The notes: generated by a model from the sequence alone, not told the origin. A DNA stretch of 64,000 bases from CAXSEF01 sp964236585 (GCA_964236585.1 CAXSFE010000002.1:1-64000), one strand, 5' to 3'; shown: positions 9,759-18,173, counted from the stretch's first letter. Made by a program: numbers and translations.

Positions 9759-9918
9759 CGCCATCCACCGTCTGCGACGCAGCCGCACTGCGCGCCCCGA
9801 ACGGGAGGGGCCGACGGGAAGGAAACGGCATCCCCAGGCCGTTCCAGTCCGGTAAGCCCGGAGGCTGTCACGAACCTCCCGGCTTCCTTCCCGCGCGTCA
9901 TGACGGACAGGAAGCATG

Positions 9919-10033
9919 TTCTTTCTTGAAAGAAAGAACCAAAGAACTTTTCCCCATAAGCTCCGGAGCCGGCCGCTGGGTCCGTGACCCCGTGGGCAAA
10001 GTCTTTTTGCTTCTTTTTCTTCAGAAAAAGAAG
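9919..10033. repeat. AT-rich double inverted-repeat element
   Basis: An isolated A/T-rich patch in very GC-rich surroundings. It starts with TTCTTTCTT-GA-AAGAAAGAA (9919-9938) and ends with CTTCTTTTTC-TTCA-GAAAAAGAAG (10010-10033), with a GC-rich core of about 70 bases between them. The whole gap 9759-10086 holds no gene. The right-hand hairpin ends in A/T runs on both sides and could terminate transcription of the HxlR gene on the minus strand. It may be a small dispersed element; only one copy is present in the window. Confidence 0.55.
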
Positions 10034-10086
10034 AGTCTTGCTTTTCCTGTGGAAAGCGCAGGGCGCCGCCCGATCAGTGGCATCCT

Positions 10087-10527
10087 CTAGAGGGAAGCCT
10101 GCGGGACGTCGGGGTCGCCGCCGGCCCGGGCCGGCCTCCGGGCCGCGAAGGCGTGCCGTGCCTGCGCCACCGCGTCGTGGTGCTTCTCGGCCCAGAGCCA
10201 GACGCCGCAGAAGGCGGCGGTCAGGCTCTCGCCGAGCGGGGTCAGGGCGTAGTCGACGTGCGGCGGAACGACCGGGTGGACGGTGCGCCGCACCAGGCCG
10301 TCCTCCTCCATGCGGCGCAGGGTCTGCGTCAGCATCTTCTGGCTGACCCGGCCGACCACCTTGCCGAGCCGGGTGAAGCGCAGCGTCCCGCCCTCGTGCA
10401 GGGCCTCCAGCACCAGCATGGTCCACCTGTCGGCAACCTTGCCGATGATGTCGTGGACCAGCGCCTCGACCGCGGTGTCGCAGTCGCTCGCCGGCAGGGG
10501 CTTGGGTTCGTTCGTCGCGGCCTGCAT
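10087..10527 (-). CDS. HxlR-family transcriptional regulator
   Basis: A 146-residue winged-helix regulator of the HxlR type. The family pattern is clear: DCDTAVEALVHDIIGKVADRW at residues 15-35 (one or more conserved Cys in this region often sense oxidants or electrophiles), RFTRLGKVVGRVSQKMLTQTLR as the recognition helix region, and a wing with DYALTPLGESL. It is divergent from an SDR gene across a 102-base gap that contains a 19-bp perfect palindrome, the usual arrangement for autoregulation and control of the neighbour. The ATG at 10527 gives the family's normal length. Confidence 0.9.
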   Translation of the reverse strand: MQAATNEPKPLPASDCDTAVEALVHDIIGKVADRWTMLVLEALHEGGTLRFTRLGKVVGRVSQKMLTQTLRRMEEDGLVRRTVHPVVPPHVDYALTPLGESLTAAFCGVWLWAEKHHDAVAQARHAFAARRPARAGGDPDVPQASL

Positions 10528-10572
10528 CCACACTCTCCGTCCGGTGCGTATGGCACGATCCGGTGCCTTCTT

Positions 10573-10591
10573 TCCGATGGAGACCATCGGA
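10573..10591. promoter_or_regulatory. Candidate HxlR operator, 19-bp palindrome
   Basis: TCCGATGGAGACCATCGGA has perfect 8-bp arms and a 3-base centre. It lies in the gap between the divergent HxlR and SDR genes, 46 bases from the regulator start and 39 from the SDR start. Position and symmetry fit a dimeric repressor site; binding is inferred. Confidence 0.55.
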
Positions 10592-10629
10592 CCTAGATCG
10601 CTCAGGCACAACGGCAAAGGACGGCGACC

Positions 10630-11394
10630 ATGAAGGCTGTGGGCAACACCATCCTCGTCACGGGCGGCGGGTCGGGCATCGGCGCGGCCCTGGCGCACAG
10701 GCTGCACGACCTCGGCAACACCGTGATCGTCGCCGGCCGCCGCCAGGAGGCGCTGGACCAGGTCGCTGCCGGTCGGCCCGGCATCCACGCGCGCCTGCTC
10801 GACATCGAGGACACGCGGAGCATCGCCGCCTTCACGAGGCAGCTCCTGGCGGAGCACCCGGCGCTGAACGTGCTGGTCAACAATGCCGGGATCATGCGCT
10901 CCGAAACGCTGGAGGCGCCGCGCGACCTGGCGGACGCGGAGGCGACGATCGCCACCAACCTGCTCGGCCCGATCCGCCTCACCGACGCGCTCGTCGCCCA
11001 TCTCGCGGCGCAGCCCGACGCCGCCATCGTCAACGTCACCTCTGGCCTCGCCTTCGTTCCGTTCGTCGCGGCGCCCGTCTACGCGGCGACCAAGGCGGCG
11101 ATCCACAGCTACACGATCTCGTTGCGCATCGCGTTGCGCGACAAGGTCGAGGTCATCGAGCTGGTGCCGCCGGGCGTGCAGACCGCGCTGACGCCGGGCC
11201 AGGAGACGCGGGACGGCTACATGCCGCTGGACGCCTTCATCGACGAGACCATGCAGCTCCTCGCCCGCCAGCCCACCCCCTCGGAGATCCTGGTCGAGAG
11301 GGTGCGGCCGCTGCGCTCGGCCGACGGGGACGGACGTGTCGAGCAGATGGCGACGGCGATGTACGCCATGGCCCGGAGCAGCCAGCGGGGCTGA
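10630..11394 (+). CDS. Short-chain dehydrogenase, DltE-like
   Basis: A 254-residue classical SDR. TGGGSGIG at residues 11-18 binds the cofactor, VAGRRQEALD follows, NNAGIM is near residue 82, and the catalytic Tyr/Lys pair is in VYAATKAA near residue 150, with a preceding Ser in VNVTSGLAF. The pattern resembles the DltE/YusR-type oxidoreductases that often pair with HxlR regulators. The true substrate is unknown, possibly a reactive carbonyl given that regulator class (inference). The ATG follows AAAGGACGG. Confidence 0.85.
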   Translation: MKAVGNTILVTGGGSGIGAALAHRLHDLGNTVIVAGRRQEALDQVAAGRPGIHARLLDIEDTRSIAAFTRQLLAEHPALNVLVNNAGIMRSETLEAPRDLADAEATIATNLLGPIRLTDALVAHLAAQPDAAIVNVTSGLAFVPFVAAPVYAATKAAIHSYTISLRIALRDKVEVIELVPPGVQTALTPGQETRDGYMPLDAFIDETMQLLARQPTPSEILVERVRPLRSADGDGRVEQMATAMYAMARSSQRG

Positions 11395-11472
11395 CCCGCC
11401 CGCCTCCCGCCCGCGCCGCGAAGCGTGCCAACCCCGCCGCATTCAGGGCGTGACCCCTTCCAGAGTGGCGAT

Positions 11473-11526
11473 CCAAGGGCCCAGCCCTTGGCGGGGTCCA
11501 GGGGCAGCGCCCCTGGCCTTGCCTTC
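11473..11526. repeat. Half copy of the palindromic repeat, R5
   Basis: Only the right half-unit is present, between the convergent SDR (+) and hypothetical (-) genes: CCAAGGGCCCAGCCCTTGG followed by CAGGGGCAGCGCCCCTG and CCTTGCC. There is no CTTAAG core and no left half, showing that half-units can exist alone. Confidence 0.85.
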
Positions 11527-11955
11527 CTACGACCGGTATTCCGCCGGCACCGGCATGTTGTTCGCCGGGTTCGTGTCGTGCCGCGTCATCCCCGCGACGA
11601 CGCCCTGGCCCACCAGCGGCTGCAGCCCGGCGGCCAGCGTGTCCGCCTCGCCCAGCGAGTAGACCTCCTGCCCCGCGACGTGGAGGGCAAAACTCCTGGC
11701 GTGCGCCGCGCCCTTCACCGGGTCGTCCAGCGTCGCCTTCGTCCAGCGATACAGCGGAAATGCGTCCGGCCCCTCGCGCTCCGCCTCGGCGACGTAGGCC
11801 GAGAACGCGTCGAACTGGCTCCTCATCGTCGCCCGCTGCGCGCCGAGCACCGCCTGCAGCGGCCCCAGCGCCGGATCGCCCGGGTCCGCGCGCAGCCGTT
11901 GCGCCATCGTATCGTCCAGCGTGATCCGCACCTGGTGGCGCCACTGCTCGTCCAT
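11527..11955 (-). CDS. Hypothetical protein, 142 aa
   Basis: No family is recognised. The protein starts MDEQWRHQVRITLDDTMAQR after a good AGGAG site (reverse complement of bases just above 11955). It is mostly helical and soluble, with a LYRWTKATLDDPVKGAAHARS segment in the middle and the end NNMPVPAEYRS. No signal peptide or membrane segment is visible. It is a single gene bordered by repeat copies R5 and R6. Confidence 0.6.
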   Translation of the reverse strand: MDEQWRHQVRITLDDTMAQRLRADPGDPALGPLQAVLGAQRATMRSQFDAFSAYVAEAEREGPDAFPLYRWTKATLDDPVKGAAHARSFALHVAGQEVYSLGEADTLAAGLQPLVGQGVVAGMTRHDTNPANNMPVPAEYRS

Positions 11956-12048
11956 CGCACCCGCTCCTGTCCCGCGGCCCGGCGGCGGCCGGGCAGGGGA
12001 GACATGGGCGCCCTGCGCACGCCGCCAACTCGCGGTGGCCAAGCGGAA

Positions 12049-12303
12049 GCAAGGCTGGGCTCTGCCCAGACCCGCAAAGGGCCGGAGGCCCTTTGATCCC
12101 GCTCCTTCAAGGCAAGGACTCAGGGCAAGCCGTGACTGTGCCCTGGCACGAACAGCACGATCGACTGGCGCAGGCTGCTGCCCAAGGCAGAGAAGGCCAG
12201 GGACCCCGCCAAAGGCACCCCTTTAAGTTTCGCCTCTCAAGTCATGCCGGTCCAGGGGCGGCTCGTCCCTGGCGGGTCTGGGCAGAGCCCAGCCTTGCTT
12301 TGC
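12049..12303. repeat. Palindromic intergenic repeat, long copy R6
   Basis: About 255 bases between the hypothetical gene and the S9 peptidase gene (both -). It has TGGGCTCTGCCCA, then CAAAGGGCCGGAGGCCCTTTG, an extra stretch of about 90 bases containing CAGGGCA/TGCCCTG arms, a CCTTTAAG motif, and the closing stems CAGGGGCGGCTCGTCCCTG and TGGGCAGAGCCCA. It looks like a composite or a copy with an insertion between its halves. Confidence 0.85.
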
Positions 12304-12332
12304 CTGAGAGCCAACAAACCCGGCCGCCGCCC

Positions 12333-14324
12333 TCACACCCGCACGTCCGCGCGCTCCATCTCGCCGGCCGGCACGAACCCGAACACCTGCCCGTAGAAGT
12401 CCAGCTCCAGCTCCAGCACCCTGCGGATCGTCCCGGCCTGCCGGAATCCGTGCGCCTCGCCGGCGAACTCGTAGAGCGCCGCCGCCACCCCGCGCGCGCG
12501 CATCGCGCCCGCCATCGCCCGCGCCTGGTTCGGCGGCACGACCTTGTCGTCGAGCCCCTGGAAGAAGATCACCGGGCACGACAGCCGCTCGACATGGCTG
12601 ATCGGCGAGCGCGCGTCGTACACCGCGCCGTCCTCCGGCAGCCGCCCGATCAGTCCGTCGAGGTAGCGCGACTCGAACTTGTGCGTGTCGCCGGCCAGCA
12701 GCCGCAGGTCCGCGACCCCGTAGTGGCTCGCCCCCGCCCGGAACACGTCCGACCCCGCCAGCGCCGCCAGCGTCGTGAACCCCCCCGCGCTCCCGCCGCG
12801 GATCGCCATGCGCGCCCCGTCCACCCGCCCGCTCGCCGCCAGGTGACGCGCCGCCGCGATGCAGTCCGCCACGTCGACCACGCCCCACTGCCCGTCGAGC
12901 CGCTGCCGATACGCGCGCCCGAATCCCGTCGACCCGCCGTAGTTCACGTCCGCCACCGCGAAGCCCCGCGACGTCCACCACTGCACCCGGATCGAGAACG
13001 CGTCCGTGCTCATGCTGGTCGGCCCGCCGTGGCTGACCACGATCAGCGGCGGCCGCTCGGCCTCCGGCCCCGCGAAGCGCGCGTTCGCCGGCGGGTAGAA
13101 CAGCGCGTGCGCCACCCCGCCGCCCTCGACCGGGAACGTCACCGCCTCCGCGAGCGACACGTCCCCCGCCTCCAGCGCCGGCGCCCCGGACGCCCGCACC
13201 ACCTCGCCGCCCAGCATCACCGCGCTCGGCCGGTCGCGCTCCGCCCGCATCCACGCCCAGCGCCCCGCCACCGGCCACGGGCACCCGCCCACCCGCGCGC
13301 CGCCCGCGTCACCCCGCACGTCGAGCGGCTCCGCCCGCCCGTCCACGATCCGCGCCGGCCGCGCGCTTCCCTCCGAGATCACGCTCGCCACGATCCCCCA
13401 ACCAGCCGGCCCCGCACCGCCCGGCGCGTCCTCGCCCACGAAGCGGTACGACGCCTGCCCGAACACCCAGTGCGGCGCCCCGACCTCCGCCGCCATCGGG
13501 CACACCGCCTCCACGCCCCCCGGCCCGGCCCGGTACAGGTTCCACCACCCCGACCGGTCCGAGCACGCGTGCAGCACCCCGTCCGGCGACCACCCCGGCT
13601 GCACCGCCGCCTCCCGCCCGTCGCCCAGGGGCCGCACGGCCTCCCCGACCCGGGGCACGTCGCCCGCAGCGCCTGTGCCCGCCCCGAGCTCCAGCGGCGC
13701 CACGCACAGCCGCGCCGCGTCCCACGGCATGTCCGGGTGGTCCCACTCGATCCACGCCAGCCGCGTCCCGTCCGGCGAGGGCCGCGGGCTCGACAGGAAG
13801 TCCGCCCCGCGCACCAGCACGACCCCCTCCTGCGCCTCCGCCTCCACCCCGGCCCCGAGGTCCAGCGCCACCAGCGCCGCCTCCGCCTCGCCGTCTCCGC
13901 GGTGGTCCTCGCGCACGCACGCCGCCCACCGCCCGCCCGGCAGCAGGGAAAAATCCGCGAACCGGCACCCCGCCACCCGGCTCACCGCCCGCGGCGCCCC
14001 GCCCGGCTCGATCACCCAGACCGACCCGTCCGCCTTGTGGCTGAACACGACCCGCCCGCCCTGCGCCACGAACGCGCCCCCGCCGTACTCGTGCACCCGC
14101 GACGCCACGTCGAACGGCGCCGGCGTGAGGTCCACGACCGCCCCGACCGCCCCGCGCCGCACCAGCACGGTGCGCCCCCGCTCCGCCGGCCGCAGCTCCA
14201 GCCACAGCAGCGCGTCCCCGTCCACGACGAGCGAGCCCAGCCCGACCGTCTGCCCCGCCACCTGCTCCACCGTGACCGGCGACTCCCAGGTCCCGAACGG
14301 GGCAATCGTCTTTGACTGTGTCAT
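12333..14324 (-). CDS. S9-family peptidase (prolyl oligopeptidase/acylaminoacyl-peptidase type)
   Basis: A 663-residue serine peptidase. The first 400 or so residues look like a beta-propeller (repeated blades, with YRFVGEDAPGG and QPGWSPDGVLHACSDRSG). The C-terminal 260 residues form the alpha/beta-hydrolase domain: HGGPTSMSTDAFSIRVQWW oxyanion region, nucleophile in IRGGSAGGFTTL near residue 511, Asp in FFQGLDDKVVPP near 592 and His in GEAHGFRQ near 624. No signal peptide is seen, so a cytosolic oligopeptidase or acylaminoacyl-peptidase is likely. Just upstream of its start lie three GTCACGC-type palindromes. Confidence 0.9.
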   Translation of the reverse strand: MTQSKTIAPFGTWESPVTVEQVAGQTVGLGSLVVDGDALLWLELRPAERGRTVLVRRGAVGAVVDLTPAPFDVASRVHEYGGGAFVAQGGRVVFSHKADGSVWVIEPGGAPRAVSRVAGCRFADFSLLPGGRWAACVREDHRGDGEAEAALVALDLGAGVEAEAQEGVVLVRGADFLSSPRPSPDGTRLAWIEWDHPDMPWDAARLCVAPLELGAGTGAAGDVPRVGEAVRPLGDGREAAVQPGWSPDGVLHACSDRSGWWNLYRAGPGGVEAVCPMAAEVGAPHWVFGQASYRFVGEDAPGGAGPAGWGIVASVISEGSARPARIVDGRAEPLDVRGDAGGARVGGCPWPVAGRWAWMRAERDRPSAVMLGGEVVRASGAPALEAGDVSLAEAVTFPVEGGGVAHALFYPPANARFAGPEAERPPLIVVSHGGPTSMSTDAFSIRVQWWTSRGFAVADVNYGGSTGFGRAYRQRLDGQWGVVDVADCIAAARHLAASGRVDGARMAIRGGSAGGFTTLAALAGSDVFRAGASHYGVADLRLLAGDTHKFESRYLDGLIGRLPEDGAVYDARSPISHVERLSCPVIFFQGLDDKVVPPNQARAMAGAMRARGVAAALYEFAGEAHGFRQAGTIRRVLELELDFYGQVFGFVPAGEMERADVRV

Positions 14325-14351
14325 CCGCGCACCCCTGGCATGCCCCACGCC

Positions 14352-14444
14352 GTCACGCGCCGCGTGACATGACCCCCGGAAACCCCTCGTTCTGTCACGC
14401 GCAGCGTGACGAAACACCCCCGGATCCGTCACGCCAGGCGTGAC
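14352..14444. promoter_or_regulatory. Array of three 17-bp palindromes upstream of the S9 peptidase gene
   Basis: Three near-identical palindromes occur at 14352-14368 (GTCACGCGCCGCGTGAC), 14394-14410 (GTCACGCGCAGCGTGAC) and 14428-14444 (GTCACGCCAGGCGTGAC). All keep the frame GTCACGC-N3-GCGTGAC, while the sequence between them is unrelated. The first lies 28 bases before the peptidase start. Centre-to-centre spacings are 42 and 34 bases. This looks like a cluster of operators for one dimeric regulator, which I cannot name. Confidence 0.6.
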
Positions 14445-14470
14445 AGCCCGCGCCAACGCAGGACAGGCAA

Positions 14471-14594
14471 GCAAGGCTGGGCTCTGCCCAGACCCGCAAA
14501 GGGTCCGAGAACCCTTTGATCCCTTGACTTAAGTATAGGTTTCCAAAGGCTTGGCCTTTGGCGGGGTCCAGGGGCAGCGCCCCTGGCCTTCCTT
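14471..14594. repeat. Palindromic intergenic repeat, copy R7
   Basis: Full copy between the S9 peptidase and ene-reductase genes (both -). Stems: TGGGCTCTGCCCA, CAAAGGGTCCGAGAACCCTTTG, core TGACTTAAG, CCAAAGGCTTGGCCTTTGG, CAGGGGCAGCGCCCCTG. Its second stem is of the AAAGGGT/ACCCTTT class, shared with copy R11. Confidence 0.9.
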
Positions 14595-14609
14595 CACGCA
14601 ACCCCGGCG

Positions 14610-15713
14610 TTACTCTGCCGCCAGCGCCGGGTAGTCCGTATAGCCGTGCGCGTCCCCGCCGTACCACGTCGCCTTGTCCGATTCCGCGATCGCGGCCCCG
14701 GTGCGCAGCCGCTCCACCAGGTCCGGGTTGGAGATGTAGGGCCGCCCGAAGCACACCAGGTCGGCCTCGTCGCTGCTGCGCATGCGCAGCGCCATCTCCC
14801 GGTCGATGCCGTTGTTGGCCATGTAGAGGCCGCGGAACAGGCGGCGCAGGTTCTGGCTGCTGTAGCCGCCCGGCTCCGTGCGGTCGCCCTGGGTCACGCC
14901 CTCGATGACGTGCATGTAGACGAGCCCGAACCGCCCCAGCTGCTCGACCAGGTGCGAGTAGGTCGCCATGACGGTGCTGTCGATCCCGATCTCGCCGACC
15001 TGCGGCGTGATCGGCGACAGACGGATGCCCACGCTCTCCCCGCCGCCCCACACGCCCGTGACCGCCTCGGCCACCTCGACGACGATGCGGCAGCGGTTCT
15101 CGATGCTGCCGCCGTAGCGGTCGGCGCGCTTGTTGGTGCTGTCGCGGATGAACTGGTCGAGCAGGTAGCCGTTCGCCGCGTGGATCTCCACGCCGTCGAA
15201 CCCGGCCCGCTTCGCGCAGCCCGCCGCGTGGGCGTAGTCGGCGACGATGCCCGCGATCTCGTCCGTCTCCAGCGCCCGCGGCGTCAGGAACGGCTTGAAC
15301 CCCTCCGGCGTGAACGCCTTGCCGACGGGTGCTATCGCCGACGGCGCCACCGGCAGCCCGTTGCCCGGCTGGAGGTCCGGGTGGCTGACGCGCCCCACGT
15401 GCCAGAGCTGGGCGAAGATGCGCCCGCCCTTGCCGTGCACCGCCTCCGTCACGCCGCGCCAGCCCTCGACCTGCGCGTCGGTGAAGATCCCAGGCGTGAA
15501 GGCGTAGCCCTGGCCCTGCTGGCTGATCTGCGTCGCCTCGGATACGATCAGGCCGGCGGTGGCGCGCTGGGCGTAGTACTCGGCATTCAGCGGGCCCGGC
15601 ACCTCGCCCTTGCCGGCGCGCGAGCGGGTCAGCGGCGCCATCACCACGCGGTTGCGCAGCTCGATCGGCCCGAGCTGGACGGGCTGGAACAGGTCGCTCT
15701 GGGTGTCGCTCAT
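14610..15713 (-). CDS. Ene-reductase / Old Yellow Enzyme family (NemA-like)
   Basis: A 367-residue FMN-dependent alkene reductase (TIM barrel). It reduces activated C=C bonds of electrophiles such as N-ethylmaleimide or nitro-esters with NAD(P)H. Visible family segments are IELRNRVVMAPLTRSRAGKGEVP, FAQLWHVGRVSHP, the substrate-binding pair in GVEIHAANGYLLDQFI (His and Asn), TNKRADRYGGSIENRCR and the FMN-phosphate site LVCFGRPYISNPDL. The start MSDTQSDLFQPVQLGP is typical of the group. It stands between repeat copies R7 and R8, so is probably transcribed alone. Confidence 0.93.
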   Translation of the reverse strand: MSDTQSDLFQPVQLGPIELRNRVVMAPLTRSRAGKGEVPGPLNAEYYAQRATAGLIVSEATQISQQGQGYAFTPGIFTDAQVEGWRGVTEAVHGKGGRIFAQLWHVGRVSHPDLQPGNGLPVAPSAIAPVGKAFTPEGFKPFLTPRALETDEIAGIVADYAHAAGCAKRAGFDGVEIHAANGYLLDQFIRDSTNKRADRYGGSIENRCRIVVEVAEAVTGVWGGGESVGIRLSPITPQVGEIGIDSTVMATYSHLVEQLGRFGLVYMHVIEGVTQGDRTEPGGYSSQNLRRLFRGLYMANNGIDREMALRMRSSDEADLVCFGRPYISNPDLVERLRTGAAIAESDKATWYGGDAHGYTDYPALAAE

Positions 15714-15831
15714 CGTCGGTTCTCCATGAGGCTCCTGCCGCCTGGACACGGCCGCCACGGCCCCTATCTCGCGCCTGCAGCAGCCCGCGGCAACTGCACC
15801 GTTCAGTGTGCCGGCAGGGAAGGCGAAGAAA

Positions 15832-16015
15832 GCAGGCCTGGGCTCTCCCTCCGTTGCCCATTCCAATGGCCCAAGCGGGCCATCGGAACCTTTGGGCAGC
15901 TACGCCCAGACCCGCCAGGGGCGAGCCGCCCCTGGACCGGCATGACTTGAGGGAGGCCGGTCCAGGGCGGCTCGCCCTGGCGGAGTTTGAGGCAGAGCCT
16001 CAACCTTGCCTTGCC
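15832..16015. repeat. Palindromic intergenic repeat, copy R8, with nested hairpin insertion
   Basis: Copy between the ene-reductase and ATP-grasp genes (both -). Its left end contains the 72-nt nested hairpin unit (15838-15909) also seen, reversed, in copy R2. Then follow CAGGGGCGAGCCGCCCCTG, core TGACTTGAGG, CAGGGCGGCTCGCCCTG and TTGAGGCAGAGCCTCAA. Confidence 0.9.
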
Positions 16016-16020
16016 TGCCC

Positions 16021-17256
16021 TCAGTCGTTCATCGGATACGACCCCATCAGCCGCCGCTGCAGCAGCCACAGCCGCGCCATCTCCGGCACCCCGCTCGGCC
16101 TGGTGCCGCGCCTGCGCATCTCGCGCCCGATCTCGAACGCCGCGCGGTAGTGGGCGAACTGCGTGGCGTAGGCCTCGCGCAGGCTGGTCCGGGGGTCCCA
16201 GATGTGGGTGGCCTCGGAGCCGACGCCGTTGATCTCGATCACCCGCACCTCGCCGCGGCGCAGCGCGTCCAGGTCGCGGAAGCGCAGGTCCACCCGCCCG
16301 AAGTGGAAGTCCGGCAGGGAGCGCATCAGCGCGTCGACCCGCTCGGCGAGCGCGGGCGTGGCCAGCGCGGTGCCGTTGCGGAACTCAGACCCCTTGCAGT
16401 GGTTGCCGGCGAACACCAGCCGGACGGTCTCGCCGGCCGCCGGCACGCTCTCGAGCCGCGCGCGCAGCCGGGGCAGGTAGATGCCGGGCACCCGGCCGTG
16501 GCGCGGGTGGGCGAGGATCAGCGCGCGCAGGGTGGAGGCGCCGTCGCCCCTGACCGACGGCGCGTGCTTGAGCGTGACCGAGGTCAGGCGCCCCCGCGCC
16601 TCGTCGGGCCGGCGCTGGTAGAACACCCCCGCCTCGCCTTCCCACGGAACCAGCTCCTGCAGCACCAGCGCCACGCCGCGCGGGAAGGCGGCCAGCGCCC
16701 CGGCCAGCGCGGCCTCGTCGGAGGCGAGGCGCACGCCGGTGCCGTTGCAGCCGATGTCCGGCTTGACCACGACCGGCAGGGCGAGGCCGCCGGCGCGCAT
16801 CGCGGCGCGCGCTCGCAGGGCATCCGCCTCGCCGGTGACCAGGGTGACGTAGGGCGCGATCAGCGAGCGCGCCTCGCCGCGCGACTGGTCGAGGATCGAG
16901 GTCTTGCTTTCGCCGCACAGCCCGCCGGTGGCGACGTGGGGGTTCGCCGCGGTGGGCAGGCTGAAGCCGCCGTGGCGGAGGCCCAGCGCGATCCAGTGCG
17001 CGACCACCGGGATGTAGAACAGCCAGCCCGGCCAGAACTCGAACGGGGACACCACGCGGGCGCCGCGCCGCGCCGGCCGCTGCTGGCGGAACGGCAGCGC
17101 CAGCCGCTCCAGGCCGCCGGCGAGGACGTCGGGCAGGCCGCCGCGGCGCCCTGCAGCGGCGGCCGCCCCCTCGCGCGTCGCCGGGTCGTGCGCCGTGCGC
17201 GTGGCCAGAGTGTCCAGCGCCCCGCTCGCGGCCAGAGTGTCCAGCGTCTCGCTCAT
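16021..17256 (-). CDS. ATP-grasp family carboxylate-amine ligase-like protein
   Basis: A 411-residue protein with an ATP-grasp fold. FVVKPDIGC-like sequence (PVVVKPDIGCNGTGVRLA) gives the ATP-binding Lys region, VLQELVPWEGEAGVFYQRRP the second lobe, and VIEINGVGSEATHIWDP the Mg-binding Glu/Asn end (NGVGSE). These enzymes join a carboxylate to an amine through an acyl phosphate, as D-Ala-D-Ala ligase does; the substrates here are unknown. It is predicted soluble apart from a hydrophobic FEFWPGWLFYIPVVAHWIAL stretch near residue 75. Its ATG overlaps the DedA stop as ATGA, so the two are co-translated. Confidence 0.75.
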   Translation of the reverse strand: MSETLDTLAASGALDTLATRTAHDPATREGAAAAAGRRGGLPDVLAGGLERLALPFRQQRPARRGARVVSPFEFWPGWLFYIPVVAHWIALGLRHGGFSLPTAANPHVATGGLCGESKTSILDQSRGEARSLIAPYVTLVTGEADALRARAAMRAGGLALPVVVKPDIGCNGTGVRLASDEAALAGALAAFPRGVALVLQELVPWEGEAGVFYQRRPDEARGRLTSVTLKHAPSVRGDGASTLRALILAHPRHGRVPGIYLPRLRARLESVPAAGETVRLVFAGNHCKGSEFRNGTALATPALAERVDALMRSLPDFHFGRVDLRFRDLDALRRGEVRVIEINGVGSEATHIWDPRTSLREAYATQFAHYRAAFEIGREMRRRGTRPSGVPEMARLWLLQRRLMGSYPMND

Positions 17257-17831
17257 GGCGTATCCCCCTGCATCCTGGCGACGATGCGCCCCATCGCCAC
17301 GATCACCAGCGCGAAGCCGATCGCCCCGATCCATCGCCACGCGCCGAGGTAGTCCACCAGCACCTGCCCGACGCGCAGCGAGATGCCGAACAGCAGCGAC
17401 GTCCAGATCAGCGTCGCGATCACCGCCGCCAGCGCGAAGCGGCGGAAGCTCGCCGACAGGAAGCCGCAGGCGGTGTAGGTCGGCAGCCGCGCGCCGGGGA
17501 TGAACCGGCTGATGAACACGACGCGGAACACGTGGCGGTCCAGCCACTCCCGCCCGTGGTCCTGCCGGCGCTGCGCCACCAGCCCGCGCAGCCGGGGGAA
17601 GCTCGCCGCCAGCCGCCCGAGGCCGTACAGCCCCATGTCGCCGACGACGATGCCGACGTAGAGCGCGCCCAGCGCCACCATCCATGACAGCGAGGAGTCC
17701 TGCACCCGCATCGCGGCCAGCACGGTCGCGGCGTCCTCCAGGATGAAGGTGCCGACGATGACGAGGCCCGCCTGGACGAAGGGCGAGCGGCCGGCGAGGT
17801 CGAGCAGGCCGGCGATGGAGCCGCCGAACAC
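17253..17831 (-). CDS. DedA-family membrane protein
   Basis: A 192-residue polytopic inner-membrane protein of the DedA/SNARE-associated (VTT) family, thought to translocate or scramble lipids and to support membrane homeostasis. Family hallmarks are FILEDAATVLAA (acidic residue in the first re-entrant helix), GDMGLYGLGRL, and FISRFIPGARLPTYTACGF with the conserved Arg and Pro. The start is a GTG; an in-frame stop lies upstream at 17859-17861, so the protein cannot extend into the tandem repeats. It is translationally coupled to the ATP-grasp gene, suggesting a joint envelope role (inference). Confidence 0.85.
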   Translation of the reverse strand: MFGGSIAGLLDLAGRSPFVQAGLVIVGTFILEDAATVLAAMRVQDSSLSWMVALGALYVGIVVGDMGLYGLGRLAASFPRLRGLVAQRRQDHGREWLDRHVFRVVFISRFIPGARLPTYTACGFLSASFRRFALAAVIATLIWTSLLFGISLRVGQVLVDYLGAWRWIGAIGFALVIVAMGRIVARMQGDTP

Positions 17832-17852
17832 GCGATCAGCCCGCCCGGCCCG

Positions 17853-17912
17853 GCTGGTTCAGCCCACGCTGGCTCAGCCCAGGTTGGTTCAGCCCAGGCT
17901 GGTTCAGCAAGG
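17853..17912. repeat. Four tandem 15-bp repeats
   Basis: Four units of 15 bases: GCTGGTTCAGCCCAC, GCTGGCTCAGCCCAG, GTTGGTTCAGCCCAG and GCTGGTTCAGCAAGG. They lie 21 bases upstream of the DedA GTG start, in its probable leader or promoter region. The period of 15 is divisible by three, but no coding frame through them is convincing. Confidence 0.8.
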
Positions 17913-18105
17913 CGTGCCCTCTCGTTCCGGCCGGGCGGGCCGGGTCCTGCGACGCGCCGCGATGCCGGCGCGAGCCGTCCATACCGGGCCGGCCCCGTCG
18001 CGTCACCCCAACTTTCCGCCACAAAGCGTCTCATGCAGTGCGACGTCGCCTCGCACCACCCGCGACAACCCCCTGCGCGGACTGCCGTCGCGTGACCTCA
18101 CATCC

Positions 18106-18173
18106 AGGTTTCCAGGGGCAAGCCTCCCGCGGGGTTCGAGGCGCCTGCTCGAGGGCAGGGCCTCACCCTTGCT
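18106..18173. repeat. Decayed half copy of the palindromic repeat
   Basis: TTTCCAGGGGC, then GCGGGGTTCGAGG, GAGGGCAGGGCCTC and CCCTTGCTTC follow the order of a right half-unit but with broken stems. It lies next to the end of the beta-lactamase-fold gene. The rest of 17913-18105 shows nothing recognisable. Confidence 0.45.
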
